Source: Deltaproteobacteria bacterium
GTDB taxonomy: Bacteria > Myxococcota > Myxococcia > Myxococcales > 40CM-4-68-19
Direction: 5' to 3'
NCBI GenBank assembly: GCA_005879315.1
Contig: VBLC01000067.1
Span: 1 to 40,013, forward strand
Length of the DNA stretch: 40,013 bases
In this document: positions 13,838 through 22,023 of the stretch, one piece after another
Numbering within the stretch: the stretch's first letter is position 1
Layout of the letters: each line of letters starts with the position of its first letter
Position numbers and translations under genes: made by a program
The notes under the pieces: generated by a model
Seen by the model: only the letters and a program-made list of their open reading frames with translations
The model's database searches: none
What the model was told of the DNA's origin: nothing

Positions 13838-15194
13838 TGACCTGCCCCGGCTGCGGCGCCTCGACGCGCCAACCCTTGGCCGCCAACCGCGCGCGCTGGG
13901 CTTCGAGCGCCACCGGCTCGCCGTGCACGAGAAAGACGCGCCCGGGCGGAGGGGCACGCGAGAGCCAGCGCTCCTCCTCGCGCCAATCGGCGTGCGCCGA
14001 GAAGCCGGACATCTGCTCGATCCTGGCGGCTACCTTCACCATCCCGCCGCGCATCTTGATCTCCTTGGCCCCTTCGAGCAGTTGGCGGCCGCGGGTCTGC
14101 TCGGCCTGGTAGCCGACCAGCAGCACCGTCGCTCTGGGGTTGGGCAAGTGCCGCTCGAGGTGCGCGAGGATGCGGCCGCCGCTCGCCATCCCGGAGGCGG
14201 CGATGACGGCGAAGAAGCCGGTCTTCTCCAGGAGCTTGGCCGACTCGGCGCCGCCGCGCACGAAGGTGAGGCGCGCAGGATTGAGCGGCCGCACGTTCTG
14301 CCGCAAGAGGTCGCGGATCGCCGCCGATTGATCTTCCGGGTGCTTCAAGTAGAGCGGAGTGACGTCGGTCGCCATCGGGCTGTCGACGAAGAGCTCCAGC
14401 TTGGGGATGCGCCCGTCGTGCTCCAGCCCGCGCCAGAGAAAGAGCAGCTCTTGGGTACGGCCGACCGCGAAGGCGGGGATGAGCAGCGGCCCGCCGCGCT
14501 GGATGGCTTCGCCGATGGCGCGCGCGAGCTGGTCGGCAGCGGGCTCGTCCGGGTGCGCATGGTCGCCGTAAGTGCACTCGAGCAAGAGCGCATCGGCAGG
14601 CGTGGCGTCCTCCGGATCGGCCAGCAGCGGCGTGCCGTAGCGGCCCAGGTCGCCGGAGAAGAGGATGCGCTTTCCCTCGACGCGCAGATCGAGAAAGGCG
14701 CTGCCGAGGATGTGCCCCGCCCGCCGGAAGGTGAACTGAACGCCTTCGACGACGTCGACCGGCGTGTCGTAGGGAAAAGGCTCCAGCCGCTGCACCGCCG
14801 CCTGCGCGTCGGCCGCGGTGTAGAGCGGCAGCGCCGGATGATGCTTGCTGTAGCCGCGCTCGTTGGCGTGGCGCGCGTCCTCCTCCTGCAGGTGGCCGCT
14901 GTCGGGCAAGAGCAGCGCGGAGAGCTCGCGGGTGGCCTGCGTGCAGAGGACGCGCGAGACCACGCCCTGCGCGCAGAGCCGCGGCAGATATCCGGTGTGA
15001 TCGATGTGCGCGTGCGTGAGGACGACCGCGTCGACCTTGCCCTGCGTCCACGGCGCCCAGTTGCGGTCGCGCAGCTCGCGGCGGCCCTGGAAGAGGCCGG
15101 CGTCGATCAGCACCTTCTTGCCCCCCCGGGTGGTGAGCAGGTGGCGCGAGCCGGTCACCGTCTGCGCGGCGCCGAGGAAGGCGATGCTGGGCAC
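13827..15194 (-). CDS. Metallo-beta-lactamase/beta-CASP RNA-processing-type hydrolase
   Basis: This 455-residue protein belongs to the MBL-fold beta-CASP family, which includes CPSF73-like and RNase J-like nucleases. The zinc motif H61-A-H63-I-D65-H66 follows A-V-V-L-T. G-H-I-L-G-S-A and the motif S-G-D-L-G-R-Y-G come next. The beta-CASP motifs A-S-G-M-A-S-G-G-R and S-A-H-A-D close the active site, and no KH domain is present. This architecture matches short bacterial exo/endonucleases such as the Thermus TTHA0252 type. The start is GTG 15194, eight bases after the upstream protease stop and preceded by AGGGG. The open frame continues upstream only as a shadow. It is the middle gene of a three-gene operon. 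The RNA substrate is unknown. Confidence 0.93.
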   Translation of the reverse strand: MPSIAFLGAAQTVTGSRHLLTTRGGKKVLIDAGLFQGRRELRDRNWAPWTQGKVDAVVLTHAHIDHTGYLPRLCAQGVVSRVLCTQATRELSALLLPDSGHLQEEDARHANERGYSKHHPALPLYTAADAQAAVQRLEPFPYDTPVDVVEGVQFTFRRAGHILGSAFLDLRVEGKRILFSGDLGRYGTPLLADPEDATPADALLLECTYGDHAHPDEPAADQLARAIGEAIQRGGPLLIPAFAVGRTQELLFLWRGLEHDGRIPKLELFVDSPMATDVTPLYLKHPEDQSAAIRDLLRQNVRPLNPARLTFVRGGAESAKLLEKTGFFAVIAASGMASGGRILAHLERHLPNPRATVLLVGYQAEQTRGRQLLEGAKEIKMRGGMVKVAARIEQMSGFSAHADWREEERWLSRAPPPGRVFLVHGEPVALEAQRARLAAKGWRVEAPQPGQVSEI

Positions 15195-15202
15195 GCCCCT
15201 AA

Positions 15203-16717
15203 CTAAGGTGAGGGCAGCGCGCCGGTCAATTCGGTGGCGGAGGCCGCGCCGGTCGGAGCGAGGTTGGGCACAAGGGGCTGCGCGGGCGCGGCGGCCTGCG
15301 GGCGGGCGGCGCCGAAGTTCGCGCGGTCGGCCTCGAAGGCGCAGATGTTGAGCAGCTCCTTCTGCTCGCCGAGGCGCTTGCGCATCCGACCGCGCGCCGC
15401 TTGCGCGTCGGCGAAGGCATCGGCGCTGAGCCGGCCCTTGGCCAGCTGCGCGCGGTAATCGACCACGCCGAGCAGCTGCCGCCAGAGCGACTCGTAGAGC
15501 CGATCGAAGTGCTCCCGCACGTCGCCCTCGACCGCCTGCGCCGGTGCTTCGGTGGGCTGCCCGTCGACCAGGACAGCGATGCCATCCAGCGTGCCGAAGC
15601 CGTTGTGGCTGTGGTCGATGAGCGCCATCGACTCCTGCGTGACGAGCGGGTAGTCGTCGTCGAGGATGGAGAAGCGCAGCGTCTGCGGATCGACCAGCGT
15701 GGCCACCACCGATCGACCGCCGAAGGGGAAGGTGATGCCGTGGGACGGCTCGCTGAAGATCTGCTTGACCAGCCGGTCGCGCTCCCCGGCGGTGATCTCG
15801 CCGTGAGCGCCCGCCTCGCGCTTGGGCACTTTCAAGGTGTCGAGCTCGTCGCGCAGCTGGTCGATGGCGACGACGGCGTTCAGGGCCGCGGCGTCGGCGT
15901 ATCCGGCGTGGTAGACGCCCACCAATTCCGGCTCCCCGGTGCGGCAAGCGATGGCGAAGACGGGGCTGCCGCTGTTGCCGGAATTGAGCAGGGCGTCGAC
16001 GACGAAGTCGTTGTGGTTCCAGCCGCGCTCGCCGTCGGCCGTGAGCGGATTGATCACCTTGCCGGTGTTGAGGGCGGCGAAAGCTCCGAGAGGAAAGCCG
16101 CGCACGTAGACCAGGTTTCCTGGCCGGAGCGCGGCGGATCGGCCGATGCGCCAGGGCATGACTGCGAGCGGCTTCTTGGCCTTGAGCACGGCGATGTCCG
16201 CCTGCGGGTCGGCGAGCGCTTTCGTCAGAGGCACGTGCCCGGGTTCGTAGTCGTCGCTTTCGTCGCGGACGACCTTGAGCTGCTCGCGGACCTTCTTCGA
16301 GCCGGTCGGCACGCCCTCGACGGCGTGCTCCTCGTCGGTCACCTCGGGCTGGCTGGCGACGTGCTCGTTGGTCACCAGCTGGGTCTCGCCATTGACCACC
16401 CGGTAGGCGAAGGCGGTCCCGTGCACGACCGAGCGCAGATAAGCGCGGCGCAGCTTGCCGTCGCGACCGTAATAGACGTGCTCGTAGGTGGCGGTGTTGC
16501 GCAGCGCGAAGACGAAGGGGTCCCTGACCGCATCGAGAATGGCGTTGGCCTTCTCCACCGGCAGCGCATCGGCGTAGTCGCCTGAGCAGAGGGGCGGAGG
16601 CGGCGGCGCGGGCTTCACGGCGGCGGGTTTGCCGGGCGCCTTCTGCTTGCCTCTCGCCTGGTGCGGCGCGCCTTGCACGACCTGGGCGGTGAGCAAGGCC
16701 AGCAGCAGCACAGGCAT
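15203..16717 (-). CDS. Exported trypsin-like serine protease
   Basis: From ATG 16717, which follows a GAGGAGG ribosome-binding site, the protein has 504 residues. It starts with a signal peptide (hydrophobic 3-13, probable cleavage near A-P) and a lysine/proline-rich linker. The chymotrypsin-fold triad can be placed at H119 (T-N-E-H-V-A), D174 (A-D-I-A-V-L-K) and S249 (S-G-N-S-G-S-P-V-F). There is no PDZ domain. The C-terminal 200 residues contain an acidic/aromatic region and helices of unknown role. It therefore acts outside the cytoplasm, probably in the periplasm. It is first in a minus-strand cluster with the beta-CASP hydrolase and methyltransferase, an unusual set. The frame runs upstream to 16834 but without a better start. 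Confidence 0.85.
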   Translation of the reverse strand: MPVLLLALLTAQVVQGAPHQARGKQKAPGKPAAVKPAPPPPPLCSGDYADALPVEKANAILDAVRDPFVFALRNTATYEHVYYGRDGKLRRAYLRSVVHGTAFAYRVVNGETQLVTNEHVASQPEVTDEEHAVEGVPTGSKKVREQLKVVRDESDDYEPGHVPLTKALADPQADIAVLKAKKPLAVMPWRIGRSAALRPGNLVYVRGFPLGAFAALNTGKVINPLTADGERGWNHNDFVVDALLNSGNSGSPVFAIACRTGEPELVGVYHAGYADAAALNAVVAIDQLRDELDTLKVPKREAGAHGEITAGERDRLVKQIFSEPSHGITFPFGGRSVVATLVDPQTLRFSILDDDYPLVTQESMALIDHSHNGFGTLDGIAVLVDGQPTEAPAQAVEGDVREHFDRLYESLWRQLLGVVDYRAQLAKGRLSADAFADAQAARGRMRKRLGEQKELLNICAFEADRANFGAARPQAAAPAQPLVPNLAPTGAASATELTGALPSP

Positions 16718-16827
16718 GCAGACAAGACCTCCTCGTCTCCTTCCAAGGTTAAGCGGTCCCGCCCGCCGCGCAACTGAGCTAGGGGACGCCTTGCCGCCTG
16801 CCGAGCGGGGATCTATGGTCCGGCCGC

Positions 16828-17223
16828 ATGCCACACCGGATCCGCGTCGTCGCCGCCATGATCGAGAAAGACGGCAAGTACCTGATCACCCAGCGCCGTC
16901 CTACCGCGACCCTGCCGCTCCTGTGGGAATTCCCCGGGGGAAGGGTGGAAGAGGGAGAGGGAGACGAGGCCGCCCTGGCGCGCGAACTGCGCGAGGAGAT
17001 GGAGATCGAGGTGGACGTCGGCGACCGCGTCATCCACGTCCAGCACTCCTATCCGCACTACGACATCGACTTCCGCGTCTATCGCTGCAAGCTGCTCCAA
17101 GGGCAGATCAACAACAAGAAGGTGCACGATCACCGCTGGGTCACCCCCCAGGAGATGGACAAGTACGAATTTCCGGCTGCGGACGAGAAGACGGTCGCCC
17201 AGCTGCTCGATCTGACACATTGA
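16828..17223 (+). CDS. NUDIX hydrolase (MutT-like)
   Basis: This 131-residue protein is a single NUDIX domain. The box runs from G38 to I60: G38-x5-E44-x7-R52-E53-L54-x-E56-E57. The final glycine of the consensus is replaced by E59. The start M-P-H-R-I-R-V-V-A-A-M-I, the I-T-Q-R-R strand and W-E-F-P-G-G-R before the box are typical of MutT/CTP-pyrophosphohydrolase members that hydrolyse oxidised or unusual nucleoside triphosphates. The exact substrate cannot be assigned. It is divergent from the serine protease gene and lies 77 bases before ftsH; a hairpin occupies part of that gap. Confidence 0.9.
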   Translation: MPHRIRVVAAMIEKDGKYLITQRRPTATLPLLWEFPGGRVEEGEGDEAALARELREEMEIEVDVGDRVIHVQHSYPHYDIDFRVYRCKLLQGQINNKKVHDHRWVTPQEMDKYEFPAADEKTVAQLLDLTH

Positions 17224-17230
17224 CGTGAAA

Positions 17231-17252
17231 TCGCTCGCTTCCGGGTGAGCGA
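17231..17252 (+). terminator. Hairpin between NUDIX and ftsH genes
   Basis: TCGCTC and GAGCGA form the outer stem, and a G-U plus a C-G pair extend it to eight base pairs around a six-base loop. It starts seven bases after the NUDIX stop. There is no good T tract, so it may be a weak or Rho-dependent terminator, or a structure in an ftsH leader. Confidence 0.35.
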
Positions 17253-17300
17253 ATGCTTTGCGCAGCGCGTCCGGCTCCTTACGTTTCCCAGGGGAGGGGT

Positions 17301-19244
17301 ATGACGCTGGGCAAGCCCAATCCGCGCGGCAAGAAGCTCGAGAAGACGCCAGGCACGGGATCGCGATTCGGTTCGCCGATCATCTACATCCTCGTCCTGC
17401 TTGTGGGCTTTCTCCTCCTCCGTTCGCTCTTCCAGGACGCCGGCTTCCAGCGCGTCTCCTACAGCCGTCTCGTCGAACGGATCAGGAGCGACGGCTGCCA
17501 GAAGGTCGTGCTCAGCAACGAATGGGTGAAGTGCTACCCGAAGAGCGGCGAGAGCCAGAAGAGCAGCGACCTGCCCTGGATCGCGGTTCGCGTCTCGGGC
17601 GATCAGCAGCTGGTGCCGCTGCTCGAGTCCAAGCACCTCGAGTACGACGCGGTCGCCGACGGCGGCATGAGCGAGATGATCTGGATGCTGGCGGTGCCCA
17701 TCGGCATCGGGCTCCTCTTCGTCTCCTGGCTGACGCGGCGCATGTCGGGCGGCATGCCCGGCGGGCCGCCCGGAGTGATGTCCTTCGGCAAGACCAAGGC
17801 CCGCGTCTACATGGAGTCGAACACCGGCGTCACCTTCAAGGACGTGGCCGGCGTGGACGAGGCCGCCGACGAGCTCAAGGAGATCGTCGAGTTCCTCAAG
17901 ATGCCGGGCAAGTTCAGACGCCTGGGCGGGCGCATCCCCAAAGGCGTGCTGCTCGTCGGCCCTCCCGGCACCGGCAAGACGCTCCTCGCCCGCGCCGTGG
18001 CCGGCGAGGCAGGCGTGCCCTTCTTCTCCTTGAGCGGCTCGGAGTTCGTCGAGATGTTCGTCGGCGTCGGCGCCGCGCGGGTCCGCGATCTCTTCCAGCA
18101 GGCCGCCGCCAAGGCGCCGGCCATCATCTTCATCGACGAGCTCGACGCCATCGGCAAAAGCCGCAACTCCGGCATGTTCGGCGGCCACGATGAGCGCGAG
18201 CAGACGCTCAACCAGATGCTGGCCGAGATGGACGGCTTCGACTCGCGCACGGCGCTCATCGTCCTCGCCGCGACCAACAGGCCGGAGATTCTCGACCCGG
18301 CGCTGATGCGGCCCGGGCGTTTCGATCGGCAGGTGCTGGTCGATCGGCCCGACCGCAAGGGCCGCGAGGAGATCCTCCGCATCCACGCCCGCGAGGTGAA
18401 GCTGGGCGCCGACGTCGACCTGCGCCTGGTGGCCGCGCGCACGCCGGGATTCGCCGGCGCCGACCTCGCCAACGTCGTCAACGAAGCCGCGCTACTCGCC
18501 GCCCGGAAGGACCGCGAGAAAGTCGTCATGGCCGACTTCATGGAGGCCATCGAGCGCGTCGTCGCCGGCCTGGAGAAGAAGACGCGGCGGATCAACGAGC
18601 GGGAGAAGGAGATCGTCGCCTACCACGAGTCGGGCCACGCCCTCGTCTCGACCCTCTGCGCGCACGCCGAGCCGGTCCACAAGATCTCCATCATCCCGCG
18701 CGGCCTGGCAGCTCTCGGCTACACGATGCAGATGCCCCTCGAGGACCGCTACCTCATGTCCCGCGAGGAGCTGCTCGACAAGATGGCGGGCCTGATGGGC
18801 GGCCGCGCTGCCGAGGAGATCGTCGTCGGCAGCATCTCGACCGGCGCCTCGAACGACTTCAAGCAGGCGACCGAGATCGCCCGGCTGATGGTCACCGAGT
18901 ACGGCATGTCGGAGGCGCTCGGCCCGGTGAGCTACAGCGAGCGGAGCCGCTCGCCCTTCTTGAGCAACCAGGGCATCCCCGGTCTGACCGAAAAGAACTA
19001 CAGCGAGCGCACCCAGCGCCGCATCGACGAGGAGATCACCCGCCTGGTCGAAGAGGCGATGCAGCGGGCCCGCGACATCGTGACGCATCACCGGGAGGCG
19101 TTGGGCAAGGTGGCCGCGCGCCTCTTGCAGCAGGAGACCCTGGAAGGCGAAGAGCTGCGCCGCATCCTCACCGAGTCGGGCGCGCTTCTCCCGGAAAAAC
19201 AAGCACCCGCAGTGGAGGAGCACGAGCGGCAACCAGGCGTCTAG
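17301..19244 (+). CDS. ftsH: ATP-dependent zinc metalloprotease FtsH
   Basis: FtsH is a membrane-anchored AAA+ protease that removes unassembled membrane proteins and selected regulators. From ATG 17301, preceded by GGGGAGGGG, it has 647 residues. Transmembrane helix 1 is at about 25-43 and a short periplasmic domain at about 44-124. Transmembrane helix 2 is at about 125-145. The AAA+ domain has Walker A G220-P-P-G-T-G-K-T227 and Walker B ending in D279-E280. The zinc motif is H442-E-S-G-H446, with D519 as the likely third ligand. Length is normal. The open frame extends 16 codons upstream without a domain. A small sigma-1.1-like gene follows after 22 bases and is probably co-transcribed. Confidence 0.96.
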   Translation: MTLGKPNPRGKKLEKTPGTGSRFGSPIIYILVLLVGFLLLRSLFQDAGFQRVSYSRLVERIRSDGCQKVVLSNEWVKCYPKSGESQKSSDLPWIAVRVSGDQQLVPLLESKHLEYDAVADGGMSEMIWMLAVPIGIGLLFVSWLTRRMSGGMPGGPPGVMSFGKTKARVYMESNTGVTFKDVAGVDEAADELKEIVEFLKMPGKFRRLGGRIPKGVLLVGPPGTGKTLLARAVAGEAGVPFFSLSGSEFVEMFVGVGAARVRDLFQQAAAKAPAIIFIDELDAIGKSRNSGMFGGHDEREQTLNQMLAEMDGFDSRTALIVLAATNRPEILDPALMRPGRFDRQVLVDRPDRKGREEILRIHAREVKLGADVDLRLVAARTPGFAGADLANVVNEAALLAARKDREKVVMADFMEAIERVVAGLEKKTRRINEREKEIVAYHESGHALVSTLCAHAEPVHKISIIPRGLAALGYTMQMPLEDRYLMSREELLDKMAGLMGGRAAEEIVVGSISTGASNDFKQATEIARLMVTEYGMSEALGPVSYSERSRSPFLSNQGIPGLTEKNYSERTQRRIDEEITRLVEEAMQRARDIVTHHREALGKVAARLLQQETLEGEELRRILTESGALLPEKQAPAVEEHERQPGV

Positions 19245-19266
19245 GGGTTAGAATCGGGGGACGGGG

Positions 19267-19524
19267 ATGTCGACGCTGAAGATCGGCCGATCGCACAAGT
19301 CGAGAAAGGCCCTGTTCACACGGGGCATCCGCCGCGGCTTTCTCACCATCGCCGAGATCGACGAGGCTCTGCCGCCGGGAAGCCTGACCGACGCCGAGCG
19401 TTGGCTGCTCTTCTACTCGCTCCACGCCGCCCGCGTGCAGGTGCTCGACGGCGAAGGCCAGCGCCTCGACCTGGAGGAGCTGCGCGACTCGTCTCCCGAA
19501 GAGGCAAGTACCGATCAGAGCTGA
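19267..19524 (+). CDS. Stand-alone sigma-70 region 1.1-like small protein
   Basis: This 85-residue protein resembles region 1.1 of primary sigma factors: K-S-R-K-A-L-F-T-R-G-I-R-R-G-F-L-T, then I-A-E-I-D-E-A-L-P-P, then a helix and a final V-Q-V-L-D-G-E-G strand. It lacks sigma regions 1.2 to 4, so it cannot itself direct transcription. In primary sigma factors region 1.1 is an acidic DNA-mimicking domain that occupies the RNA polymerase cleft. A free copy could modulate polymerase or merely reuse the fold; this is inference. A purine-rich GGGGGACGGGG precedes the ATG. It lies 22 bases after ftsH. The resemblance was judged by eye and needs a profile search. Confidence 0.65.
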   Translation: MSTLKIGRSHKSRKALFTRGIRRGFLTIAEIDEALPPGSLTDAERWLLFYSLHAARVQVLDGEGQRLDLEELRDSSPEEASTDQS

Positions 19525-19534
19525 GGCTCGTCGC

Positions 19535-19562
19535 TTGACGGAGCGGCGTGCGGGGTTACGTT
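19535..19562 (+). promoter_or_regulatory. Candidate promoter upstream of the HtrA gene
   Basis: TTGACG (19535-19540) and the weaker TACGTT (19557-19562) are separated by 16 bases, about 105-130 bases ahead of the HtrA start. The -35 is good and the -10 is poor. A stress sigma site could equally be present. Confidence 0.3.
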
Positions 19563-19666
19563 CCCGCCGCGCGATCGCCTGAGGCGAAGATTTTCGCGCG
19601 CGGGACGTCGAAATGCCGAGCGCGTTTCGCTGTTCCAGCATGCGAGCGCTCGCTTTGGAGGTTTCG

Positions 19667-21196
19667 ATGCACCGTCGTTTTGCTCTTCTCGCTGCGATGC
19701 TTTTTCTCTTCGCCGCCGATGTGAACGCGCAAGGCCCCGGCACGGCCGAGACGGTCAAGCAGGCCGGCCCTCTTCCCTCGCTGGCGCCGATCGTCAAGCA
19801 GCTGCGCCCGGTGGTGGTGAACATCAACTCGCGGTTCAAGCCGCGCCGCCCGCGCGTGGCGCAGCGGACGCCCCGCCTCAGCCAGCCGGAGAATCCCGAT
19901 GGCGAGGACGAGAGCAACCCGCAGGATCCGATGGAGCGCTTCTTCCGCTTCTTCGGGCCGCCCGGCGGCGGCATGCCCGACGATCAGGAGCGGCACGGCC
20001 TCGGCTCGGGCTTTCTCATCGGCGAGGGGCTGGTCCTGACCAACAATCACGTGGTCGAGGTGCAGGACGAGACCCAGCCGGGCCGCTATCGGCCGATGGA
20101 CGAGATCAAGGTGATCACCGACGAGACCGCGACGGGCGGCGCGCGCGAGTTCGCGGCCAAGGTGATCGGCAGCGATCCGAAGAGCGACGTGGCGCTGCTC
20201 AAGATCGAGGGCAAGGACGTGAACAGCTTCAAGTACGCCACGCTGGGCGACTCCGACGCGCTCGAGGTGGGCGACTACGTCATCGCCATCGGCGAGCCCT
20301 TCGGGCTGCAGGCGACGGTGACCTCCGGGATCATCAGCGCCAAGGAGCGCACGCAGTTCGGCGGCCCGTGGTCGGACTATCTGCAGACCGACGCGTCGAT
20401 CAATCCCGGCAACTCCGGCGGGCCCCTCTTCAACTTGAAGGGCGAGGTGGTGGGCATCAACGCCGCCATCATCAGCGGGGCCAACACGATCGGGTTCGCC
20501 ATCCCCATCGCGGTGGTGAAGCAGATCCTTCCGCAGCTGAAGACGAAGGGCAGGGTGACGCGCGGGTACCTCGGCGTCTCGCCGCAGGCCATCACCGCCG
20601 ACATGGCCGAGACGCTGCACCTCCCCTCGACGCGCGGTGCGCTCATCGCCGACGTGGTCAAGGACAGCCCGGCGGCCAAGGCGGGACTCAAGCCCGGTGA
20701 CGTGATCGTGGCGCTCAACGGCCGTCCGGTGGCGGACAACAGCCAGCTCACCCGCGACATCGGGGCGGTGCCGCCCGGCAACGTGATCAAGCTCGACGTC
20801 TTGCGCGAGGGCAACAAGCGCACCGTCGAGGTGAAGGTCGCGCAGCGGCCGGACGAGAAGGAGGACACGGGCGGCAAGAGCAGCGATCGCTCCGGCGGCG
20901 AGTCGGGCGGAGATCTGCTCGGCCTCTCCGTGCAGGACCTCACTCCCGAGCTGGCGCGCCGGGCGAGGGTGGACAGCGACACGCGCGGCGCGGTCGTGGT
21001 CGAAGTCGCGCCCGACTCGCCGGCGGCGAACGCTGGATTCGAGCCCGGCGACGTGGTCCTCGAGGTGAACCGGCAGCCGGTGCAGTCGGCAGCGGACTAT
21101 CGCAAGGCGGTGAAGGGGCTGAAGAAGGGCGACACGGCGCTCGTGCGCGTGCGCCGCGGCCAGGCCACGCAGTACCAGACCGTGCGAGTGAAATAG
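19667..21196 (+). CDS. Periplasmic serine endoprotease, HtrA/DegP family
   Basis: DegP-type proteases degrade or refold damaged envelope proteins. From ATG 19667, preceded by GGAGG at five bases, the protein has 509 residues with a signal peptide cleaved near V-N-A-Q (residues 19-22). The trypsin-like domain contains H128 (T-N-N-H-V-V), D174 (S-D-V-A-L-L-K) and S250 (P-G-N-S-G-G-P). Two PDZ domains follow, at about 310-400 and 420-508, each with a G-F/L-x-P-G-D-V motif. Between H128 and the protease N-terminus lies a long proline/arginine-rich segment. Length and architecture match DegP rather than the one-PDZ DegS. It ends two bases before the stop of a convergent small gene. Confidence 0.94.
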   Translation: MHRRFALLAAMLFLFAADVNAQGPGTAETVKQAGPLPSLAPIVKQLRPVVVNINSRFKPRRPRVAQRTPRLSQPENPDGEDESNPQDPMERFFRFFGPPGGGMPDDQERHGLGSGFLIGEGLVLTNNHVVEVQDETQPGRYRPMDEIKVITDETATGGAREFAAKVIGSDPKSDVALLKIEGKDVNSFKYATLGDSDALEVGDYVIAIGEPFGLQATVTSGIISAKERTQFGGPWSDYLQTDASINPGNSGGPLFNLKGEVVGINAAIISGANTIGFAIPIAVVKQILPQLKTKGRVTRGYLGVSPQAITADMAETLHLPSTRGALIADVVKDSPAAKAGLKPGDVIVALNGRPVADNSQLTRDIGAVPPGNVIKLDVLREGNKRTVEVKVAQRPDEKEDTGGKSSDRSGGESGGDLLGLSVQDLTPELARRARVDSDTRGAVVVEVAPDSPAANAGFEPGDVVLEVNRQPVQSAADYRKAVKGLKKGDTALVRVRRGQATQYQTVRVK

Positions 21197-21197
21197 C

Positions 21198-21545
21198 TCA
21201 GGCTGCGGCGCGCCTTGCCGGGCGGGGGCCGAACGTCGGCGGATGGATCCCGCGCATCTTCGAAGGCGGCGGAACGTGCCGCTCGGGAGGCTTCGCCGCC
21301 GGCGAACGGCCCTCGCGGCTCTTCGGCTCGGCCGGCTGCGGCTTGGTCGAGTCGAACGGCATCCAGGGAATCCCCGCGCGGCCGCCGGGAGCCGAGAAGC
21401 GATTCGACGGCCCGGCGGGAATCTGCGCTTCCGCCGTCCACTGCCGCGGTGTCGAGTTCGCCAGGACCAGGACCTGAAGGAGAGCCAGCGCGAGCGCCAC
21501 CGCCGCCAGTCCGGAAGTCAGCACCGCGCCGAGGCGTCCCTTCAT
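21198..21545 (-). CDS. Small membrane-anchored proline-rich protein, unknown function
   Basis: This 115-residue protein is not recognised. It has an N-terminal hydrophobic helix (about 8-30, rich in Ala/Leu/Val) that could be a signal anchor. A low-complexity tail rich in Pro, Arg, Ser and Ala follows, with repeated P-P and P-A-x-x-P motifs and no cysteine. A strong GAGAGGGAG precedes ATG 21545. It converges on the HtrA gene with a one-base gap and is divergent from the PilZ gene. A structural or cell-envelope role is possible but unsupported. Confidence 0.55.
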   Translation of the reverse strand: MKGRLGAVLTSGLAAVALALALLQVLVLANSTPRQWTAEAQIPAGPSNRFSAPGGRAGIPWMPFDSTKPQPAEPKSREGRSPAAKPPERHVPPPSKMRGIHPPTFGPRPARRAAA

Positions 21546-21666
21546 CGCTCCCTCTCCGCTTTCAATCTAAGACGCTTCGGACCGGAGCGCGAGAGCCGCC
21601 CCTTTCTTGACTGTCCGCAAGCCCGCACCTACCGTGGGGCATCCAACCAGCGGAGCGCCTGCGAAG

Positions 21667-22023
21667 ATGTCCCGAACCGACAAGGGATTGCCCGAAAAGC
21701 CTGGTCCGGTCGGGCGATTCGACAAAGCTTTTCCCGTCTTTCTCGAGGGAGAAGGGGGCGTGGCCAGCGGCGTCGGGCGGCACATCACCGACGCGGGCAT
21801 GTTCATCGAGACGCGCGAGCCGTTCGCTCTCGGGAGCCGCGTCAGGGTTACGTTCGCCTCGCCCCACGGCGGCGCCGAGCTGACGCTGGAGGGCGAGGTC
21901 CGCTACCAGTGCTACATCAATTTCGCCCGCGCCGACTCGAGCCGCGCCGGAATGCGCGGCATCGGCCTCAAGTTCGTCGCGCCCCAGCAGCCGAGCAAAG
22001 CCCCCCGCGGCGCTGTTCACTGA
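21667..22023 (+). CDS. PilZ-like domain protein with degenerate c-di-GMP motif
   Basis: From ATG 21667 the product is 118 residues and consists mainly of a PilZ-like beta-barrel: H39-I-T-D-A-G44-M-F-I-E-T, P-F-A-L-G-S-R-V-R-V-T-F, L-E-G-E-V-R-Y and a closing G-M-R-G-I-G-L-K-F-V. Small proteins of this type form a large paralogous family in Myxococcus. The normal ligand motifs are R-x-x-x-R and D/N-x-S-x-x-G. Here the second reads H-x-T-x-x-G and no clear R-x-x-x-R precedes it, so c-di-GMP binding may be weak or lost. The frame is open from TTG 21607. The gene overlaps the convergent membrane-protein gene by seven bases. Confidence 0.75.
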   Translation: MSRTDKGLPEKPGPVGRFDKAFPVFLEGEGGVASGVGRHITDAGMFIETREPFALGSRVRVTFASPHGGAELTLEGEVRYQCYINFARADSSRAGMRGIGLKFVAPQQPSKAPRGAVH

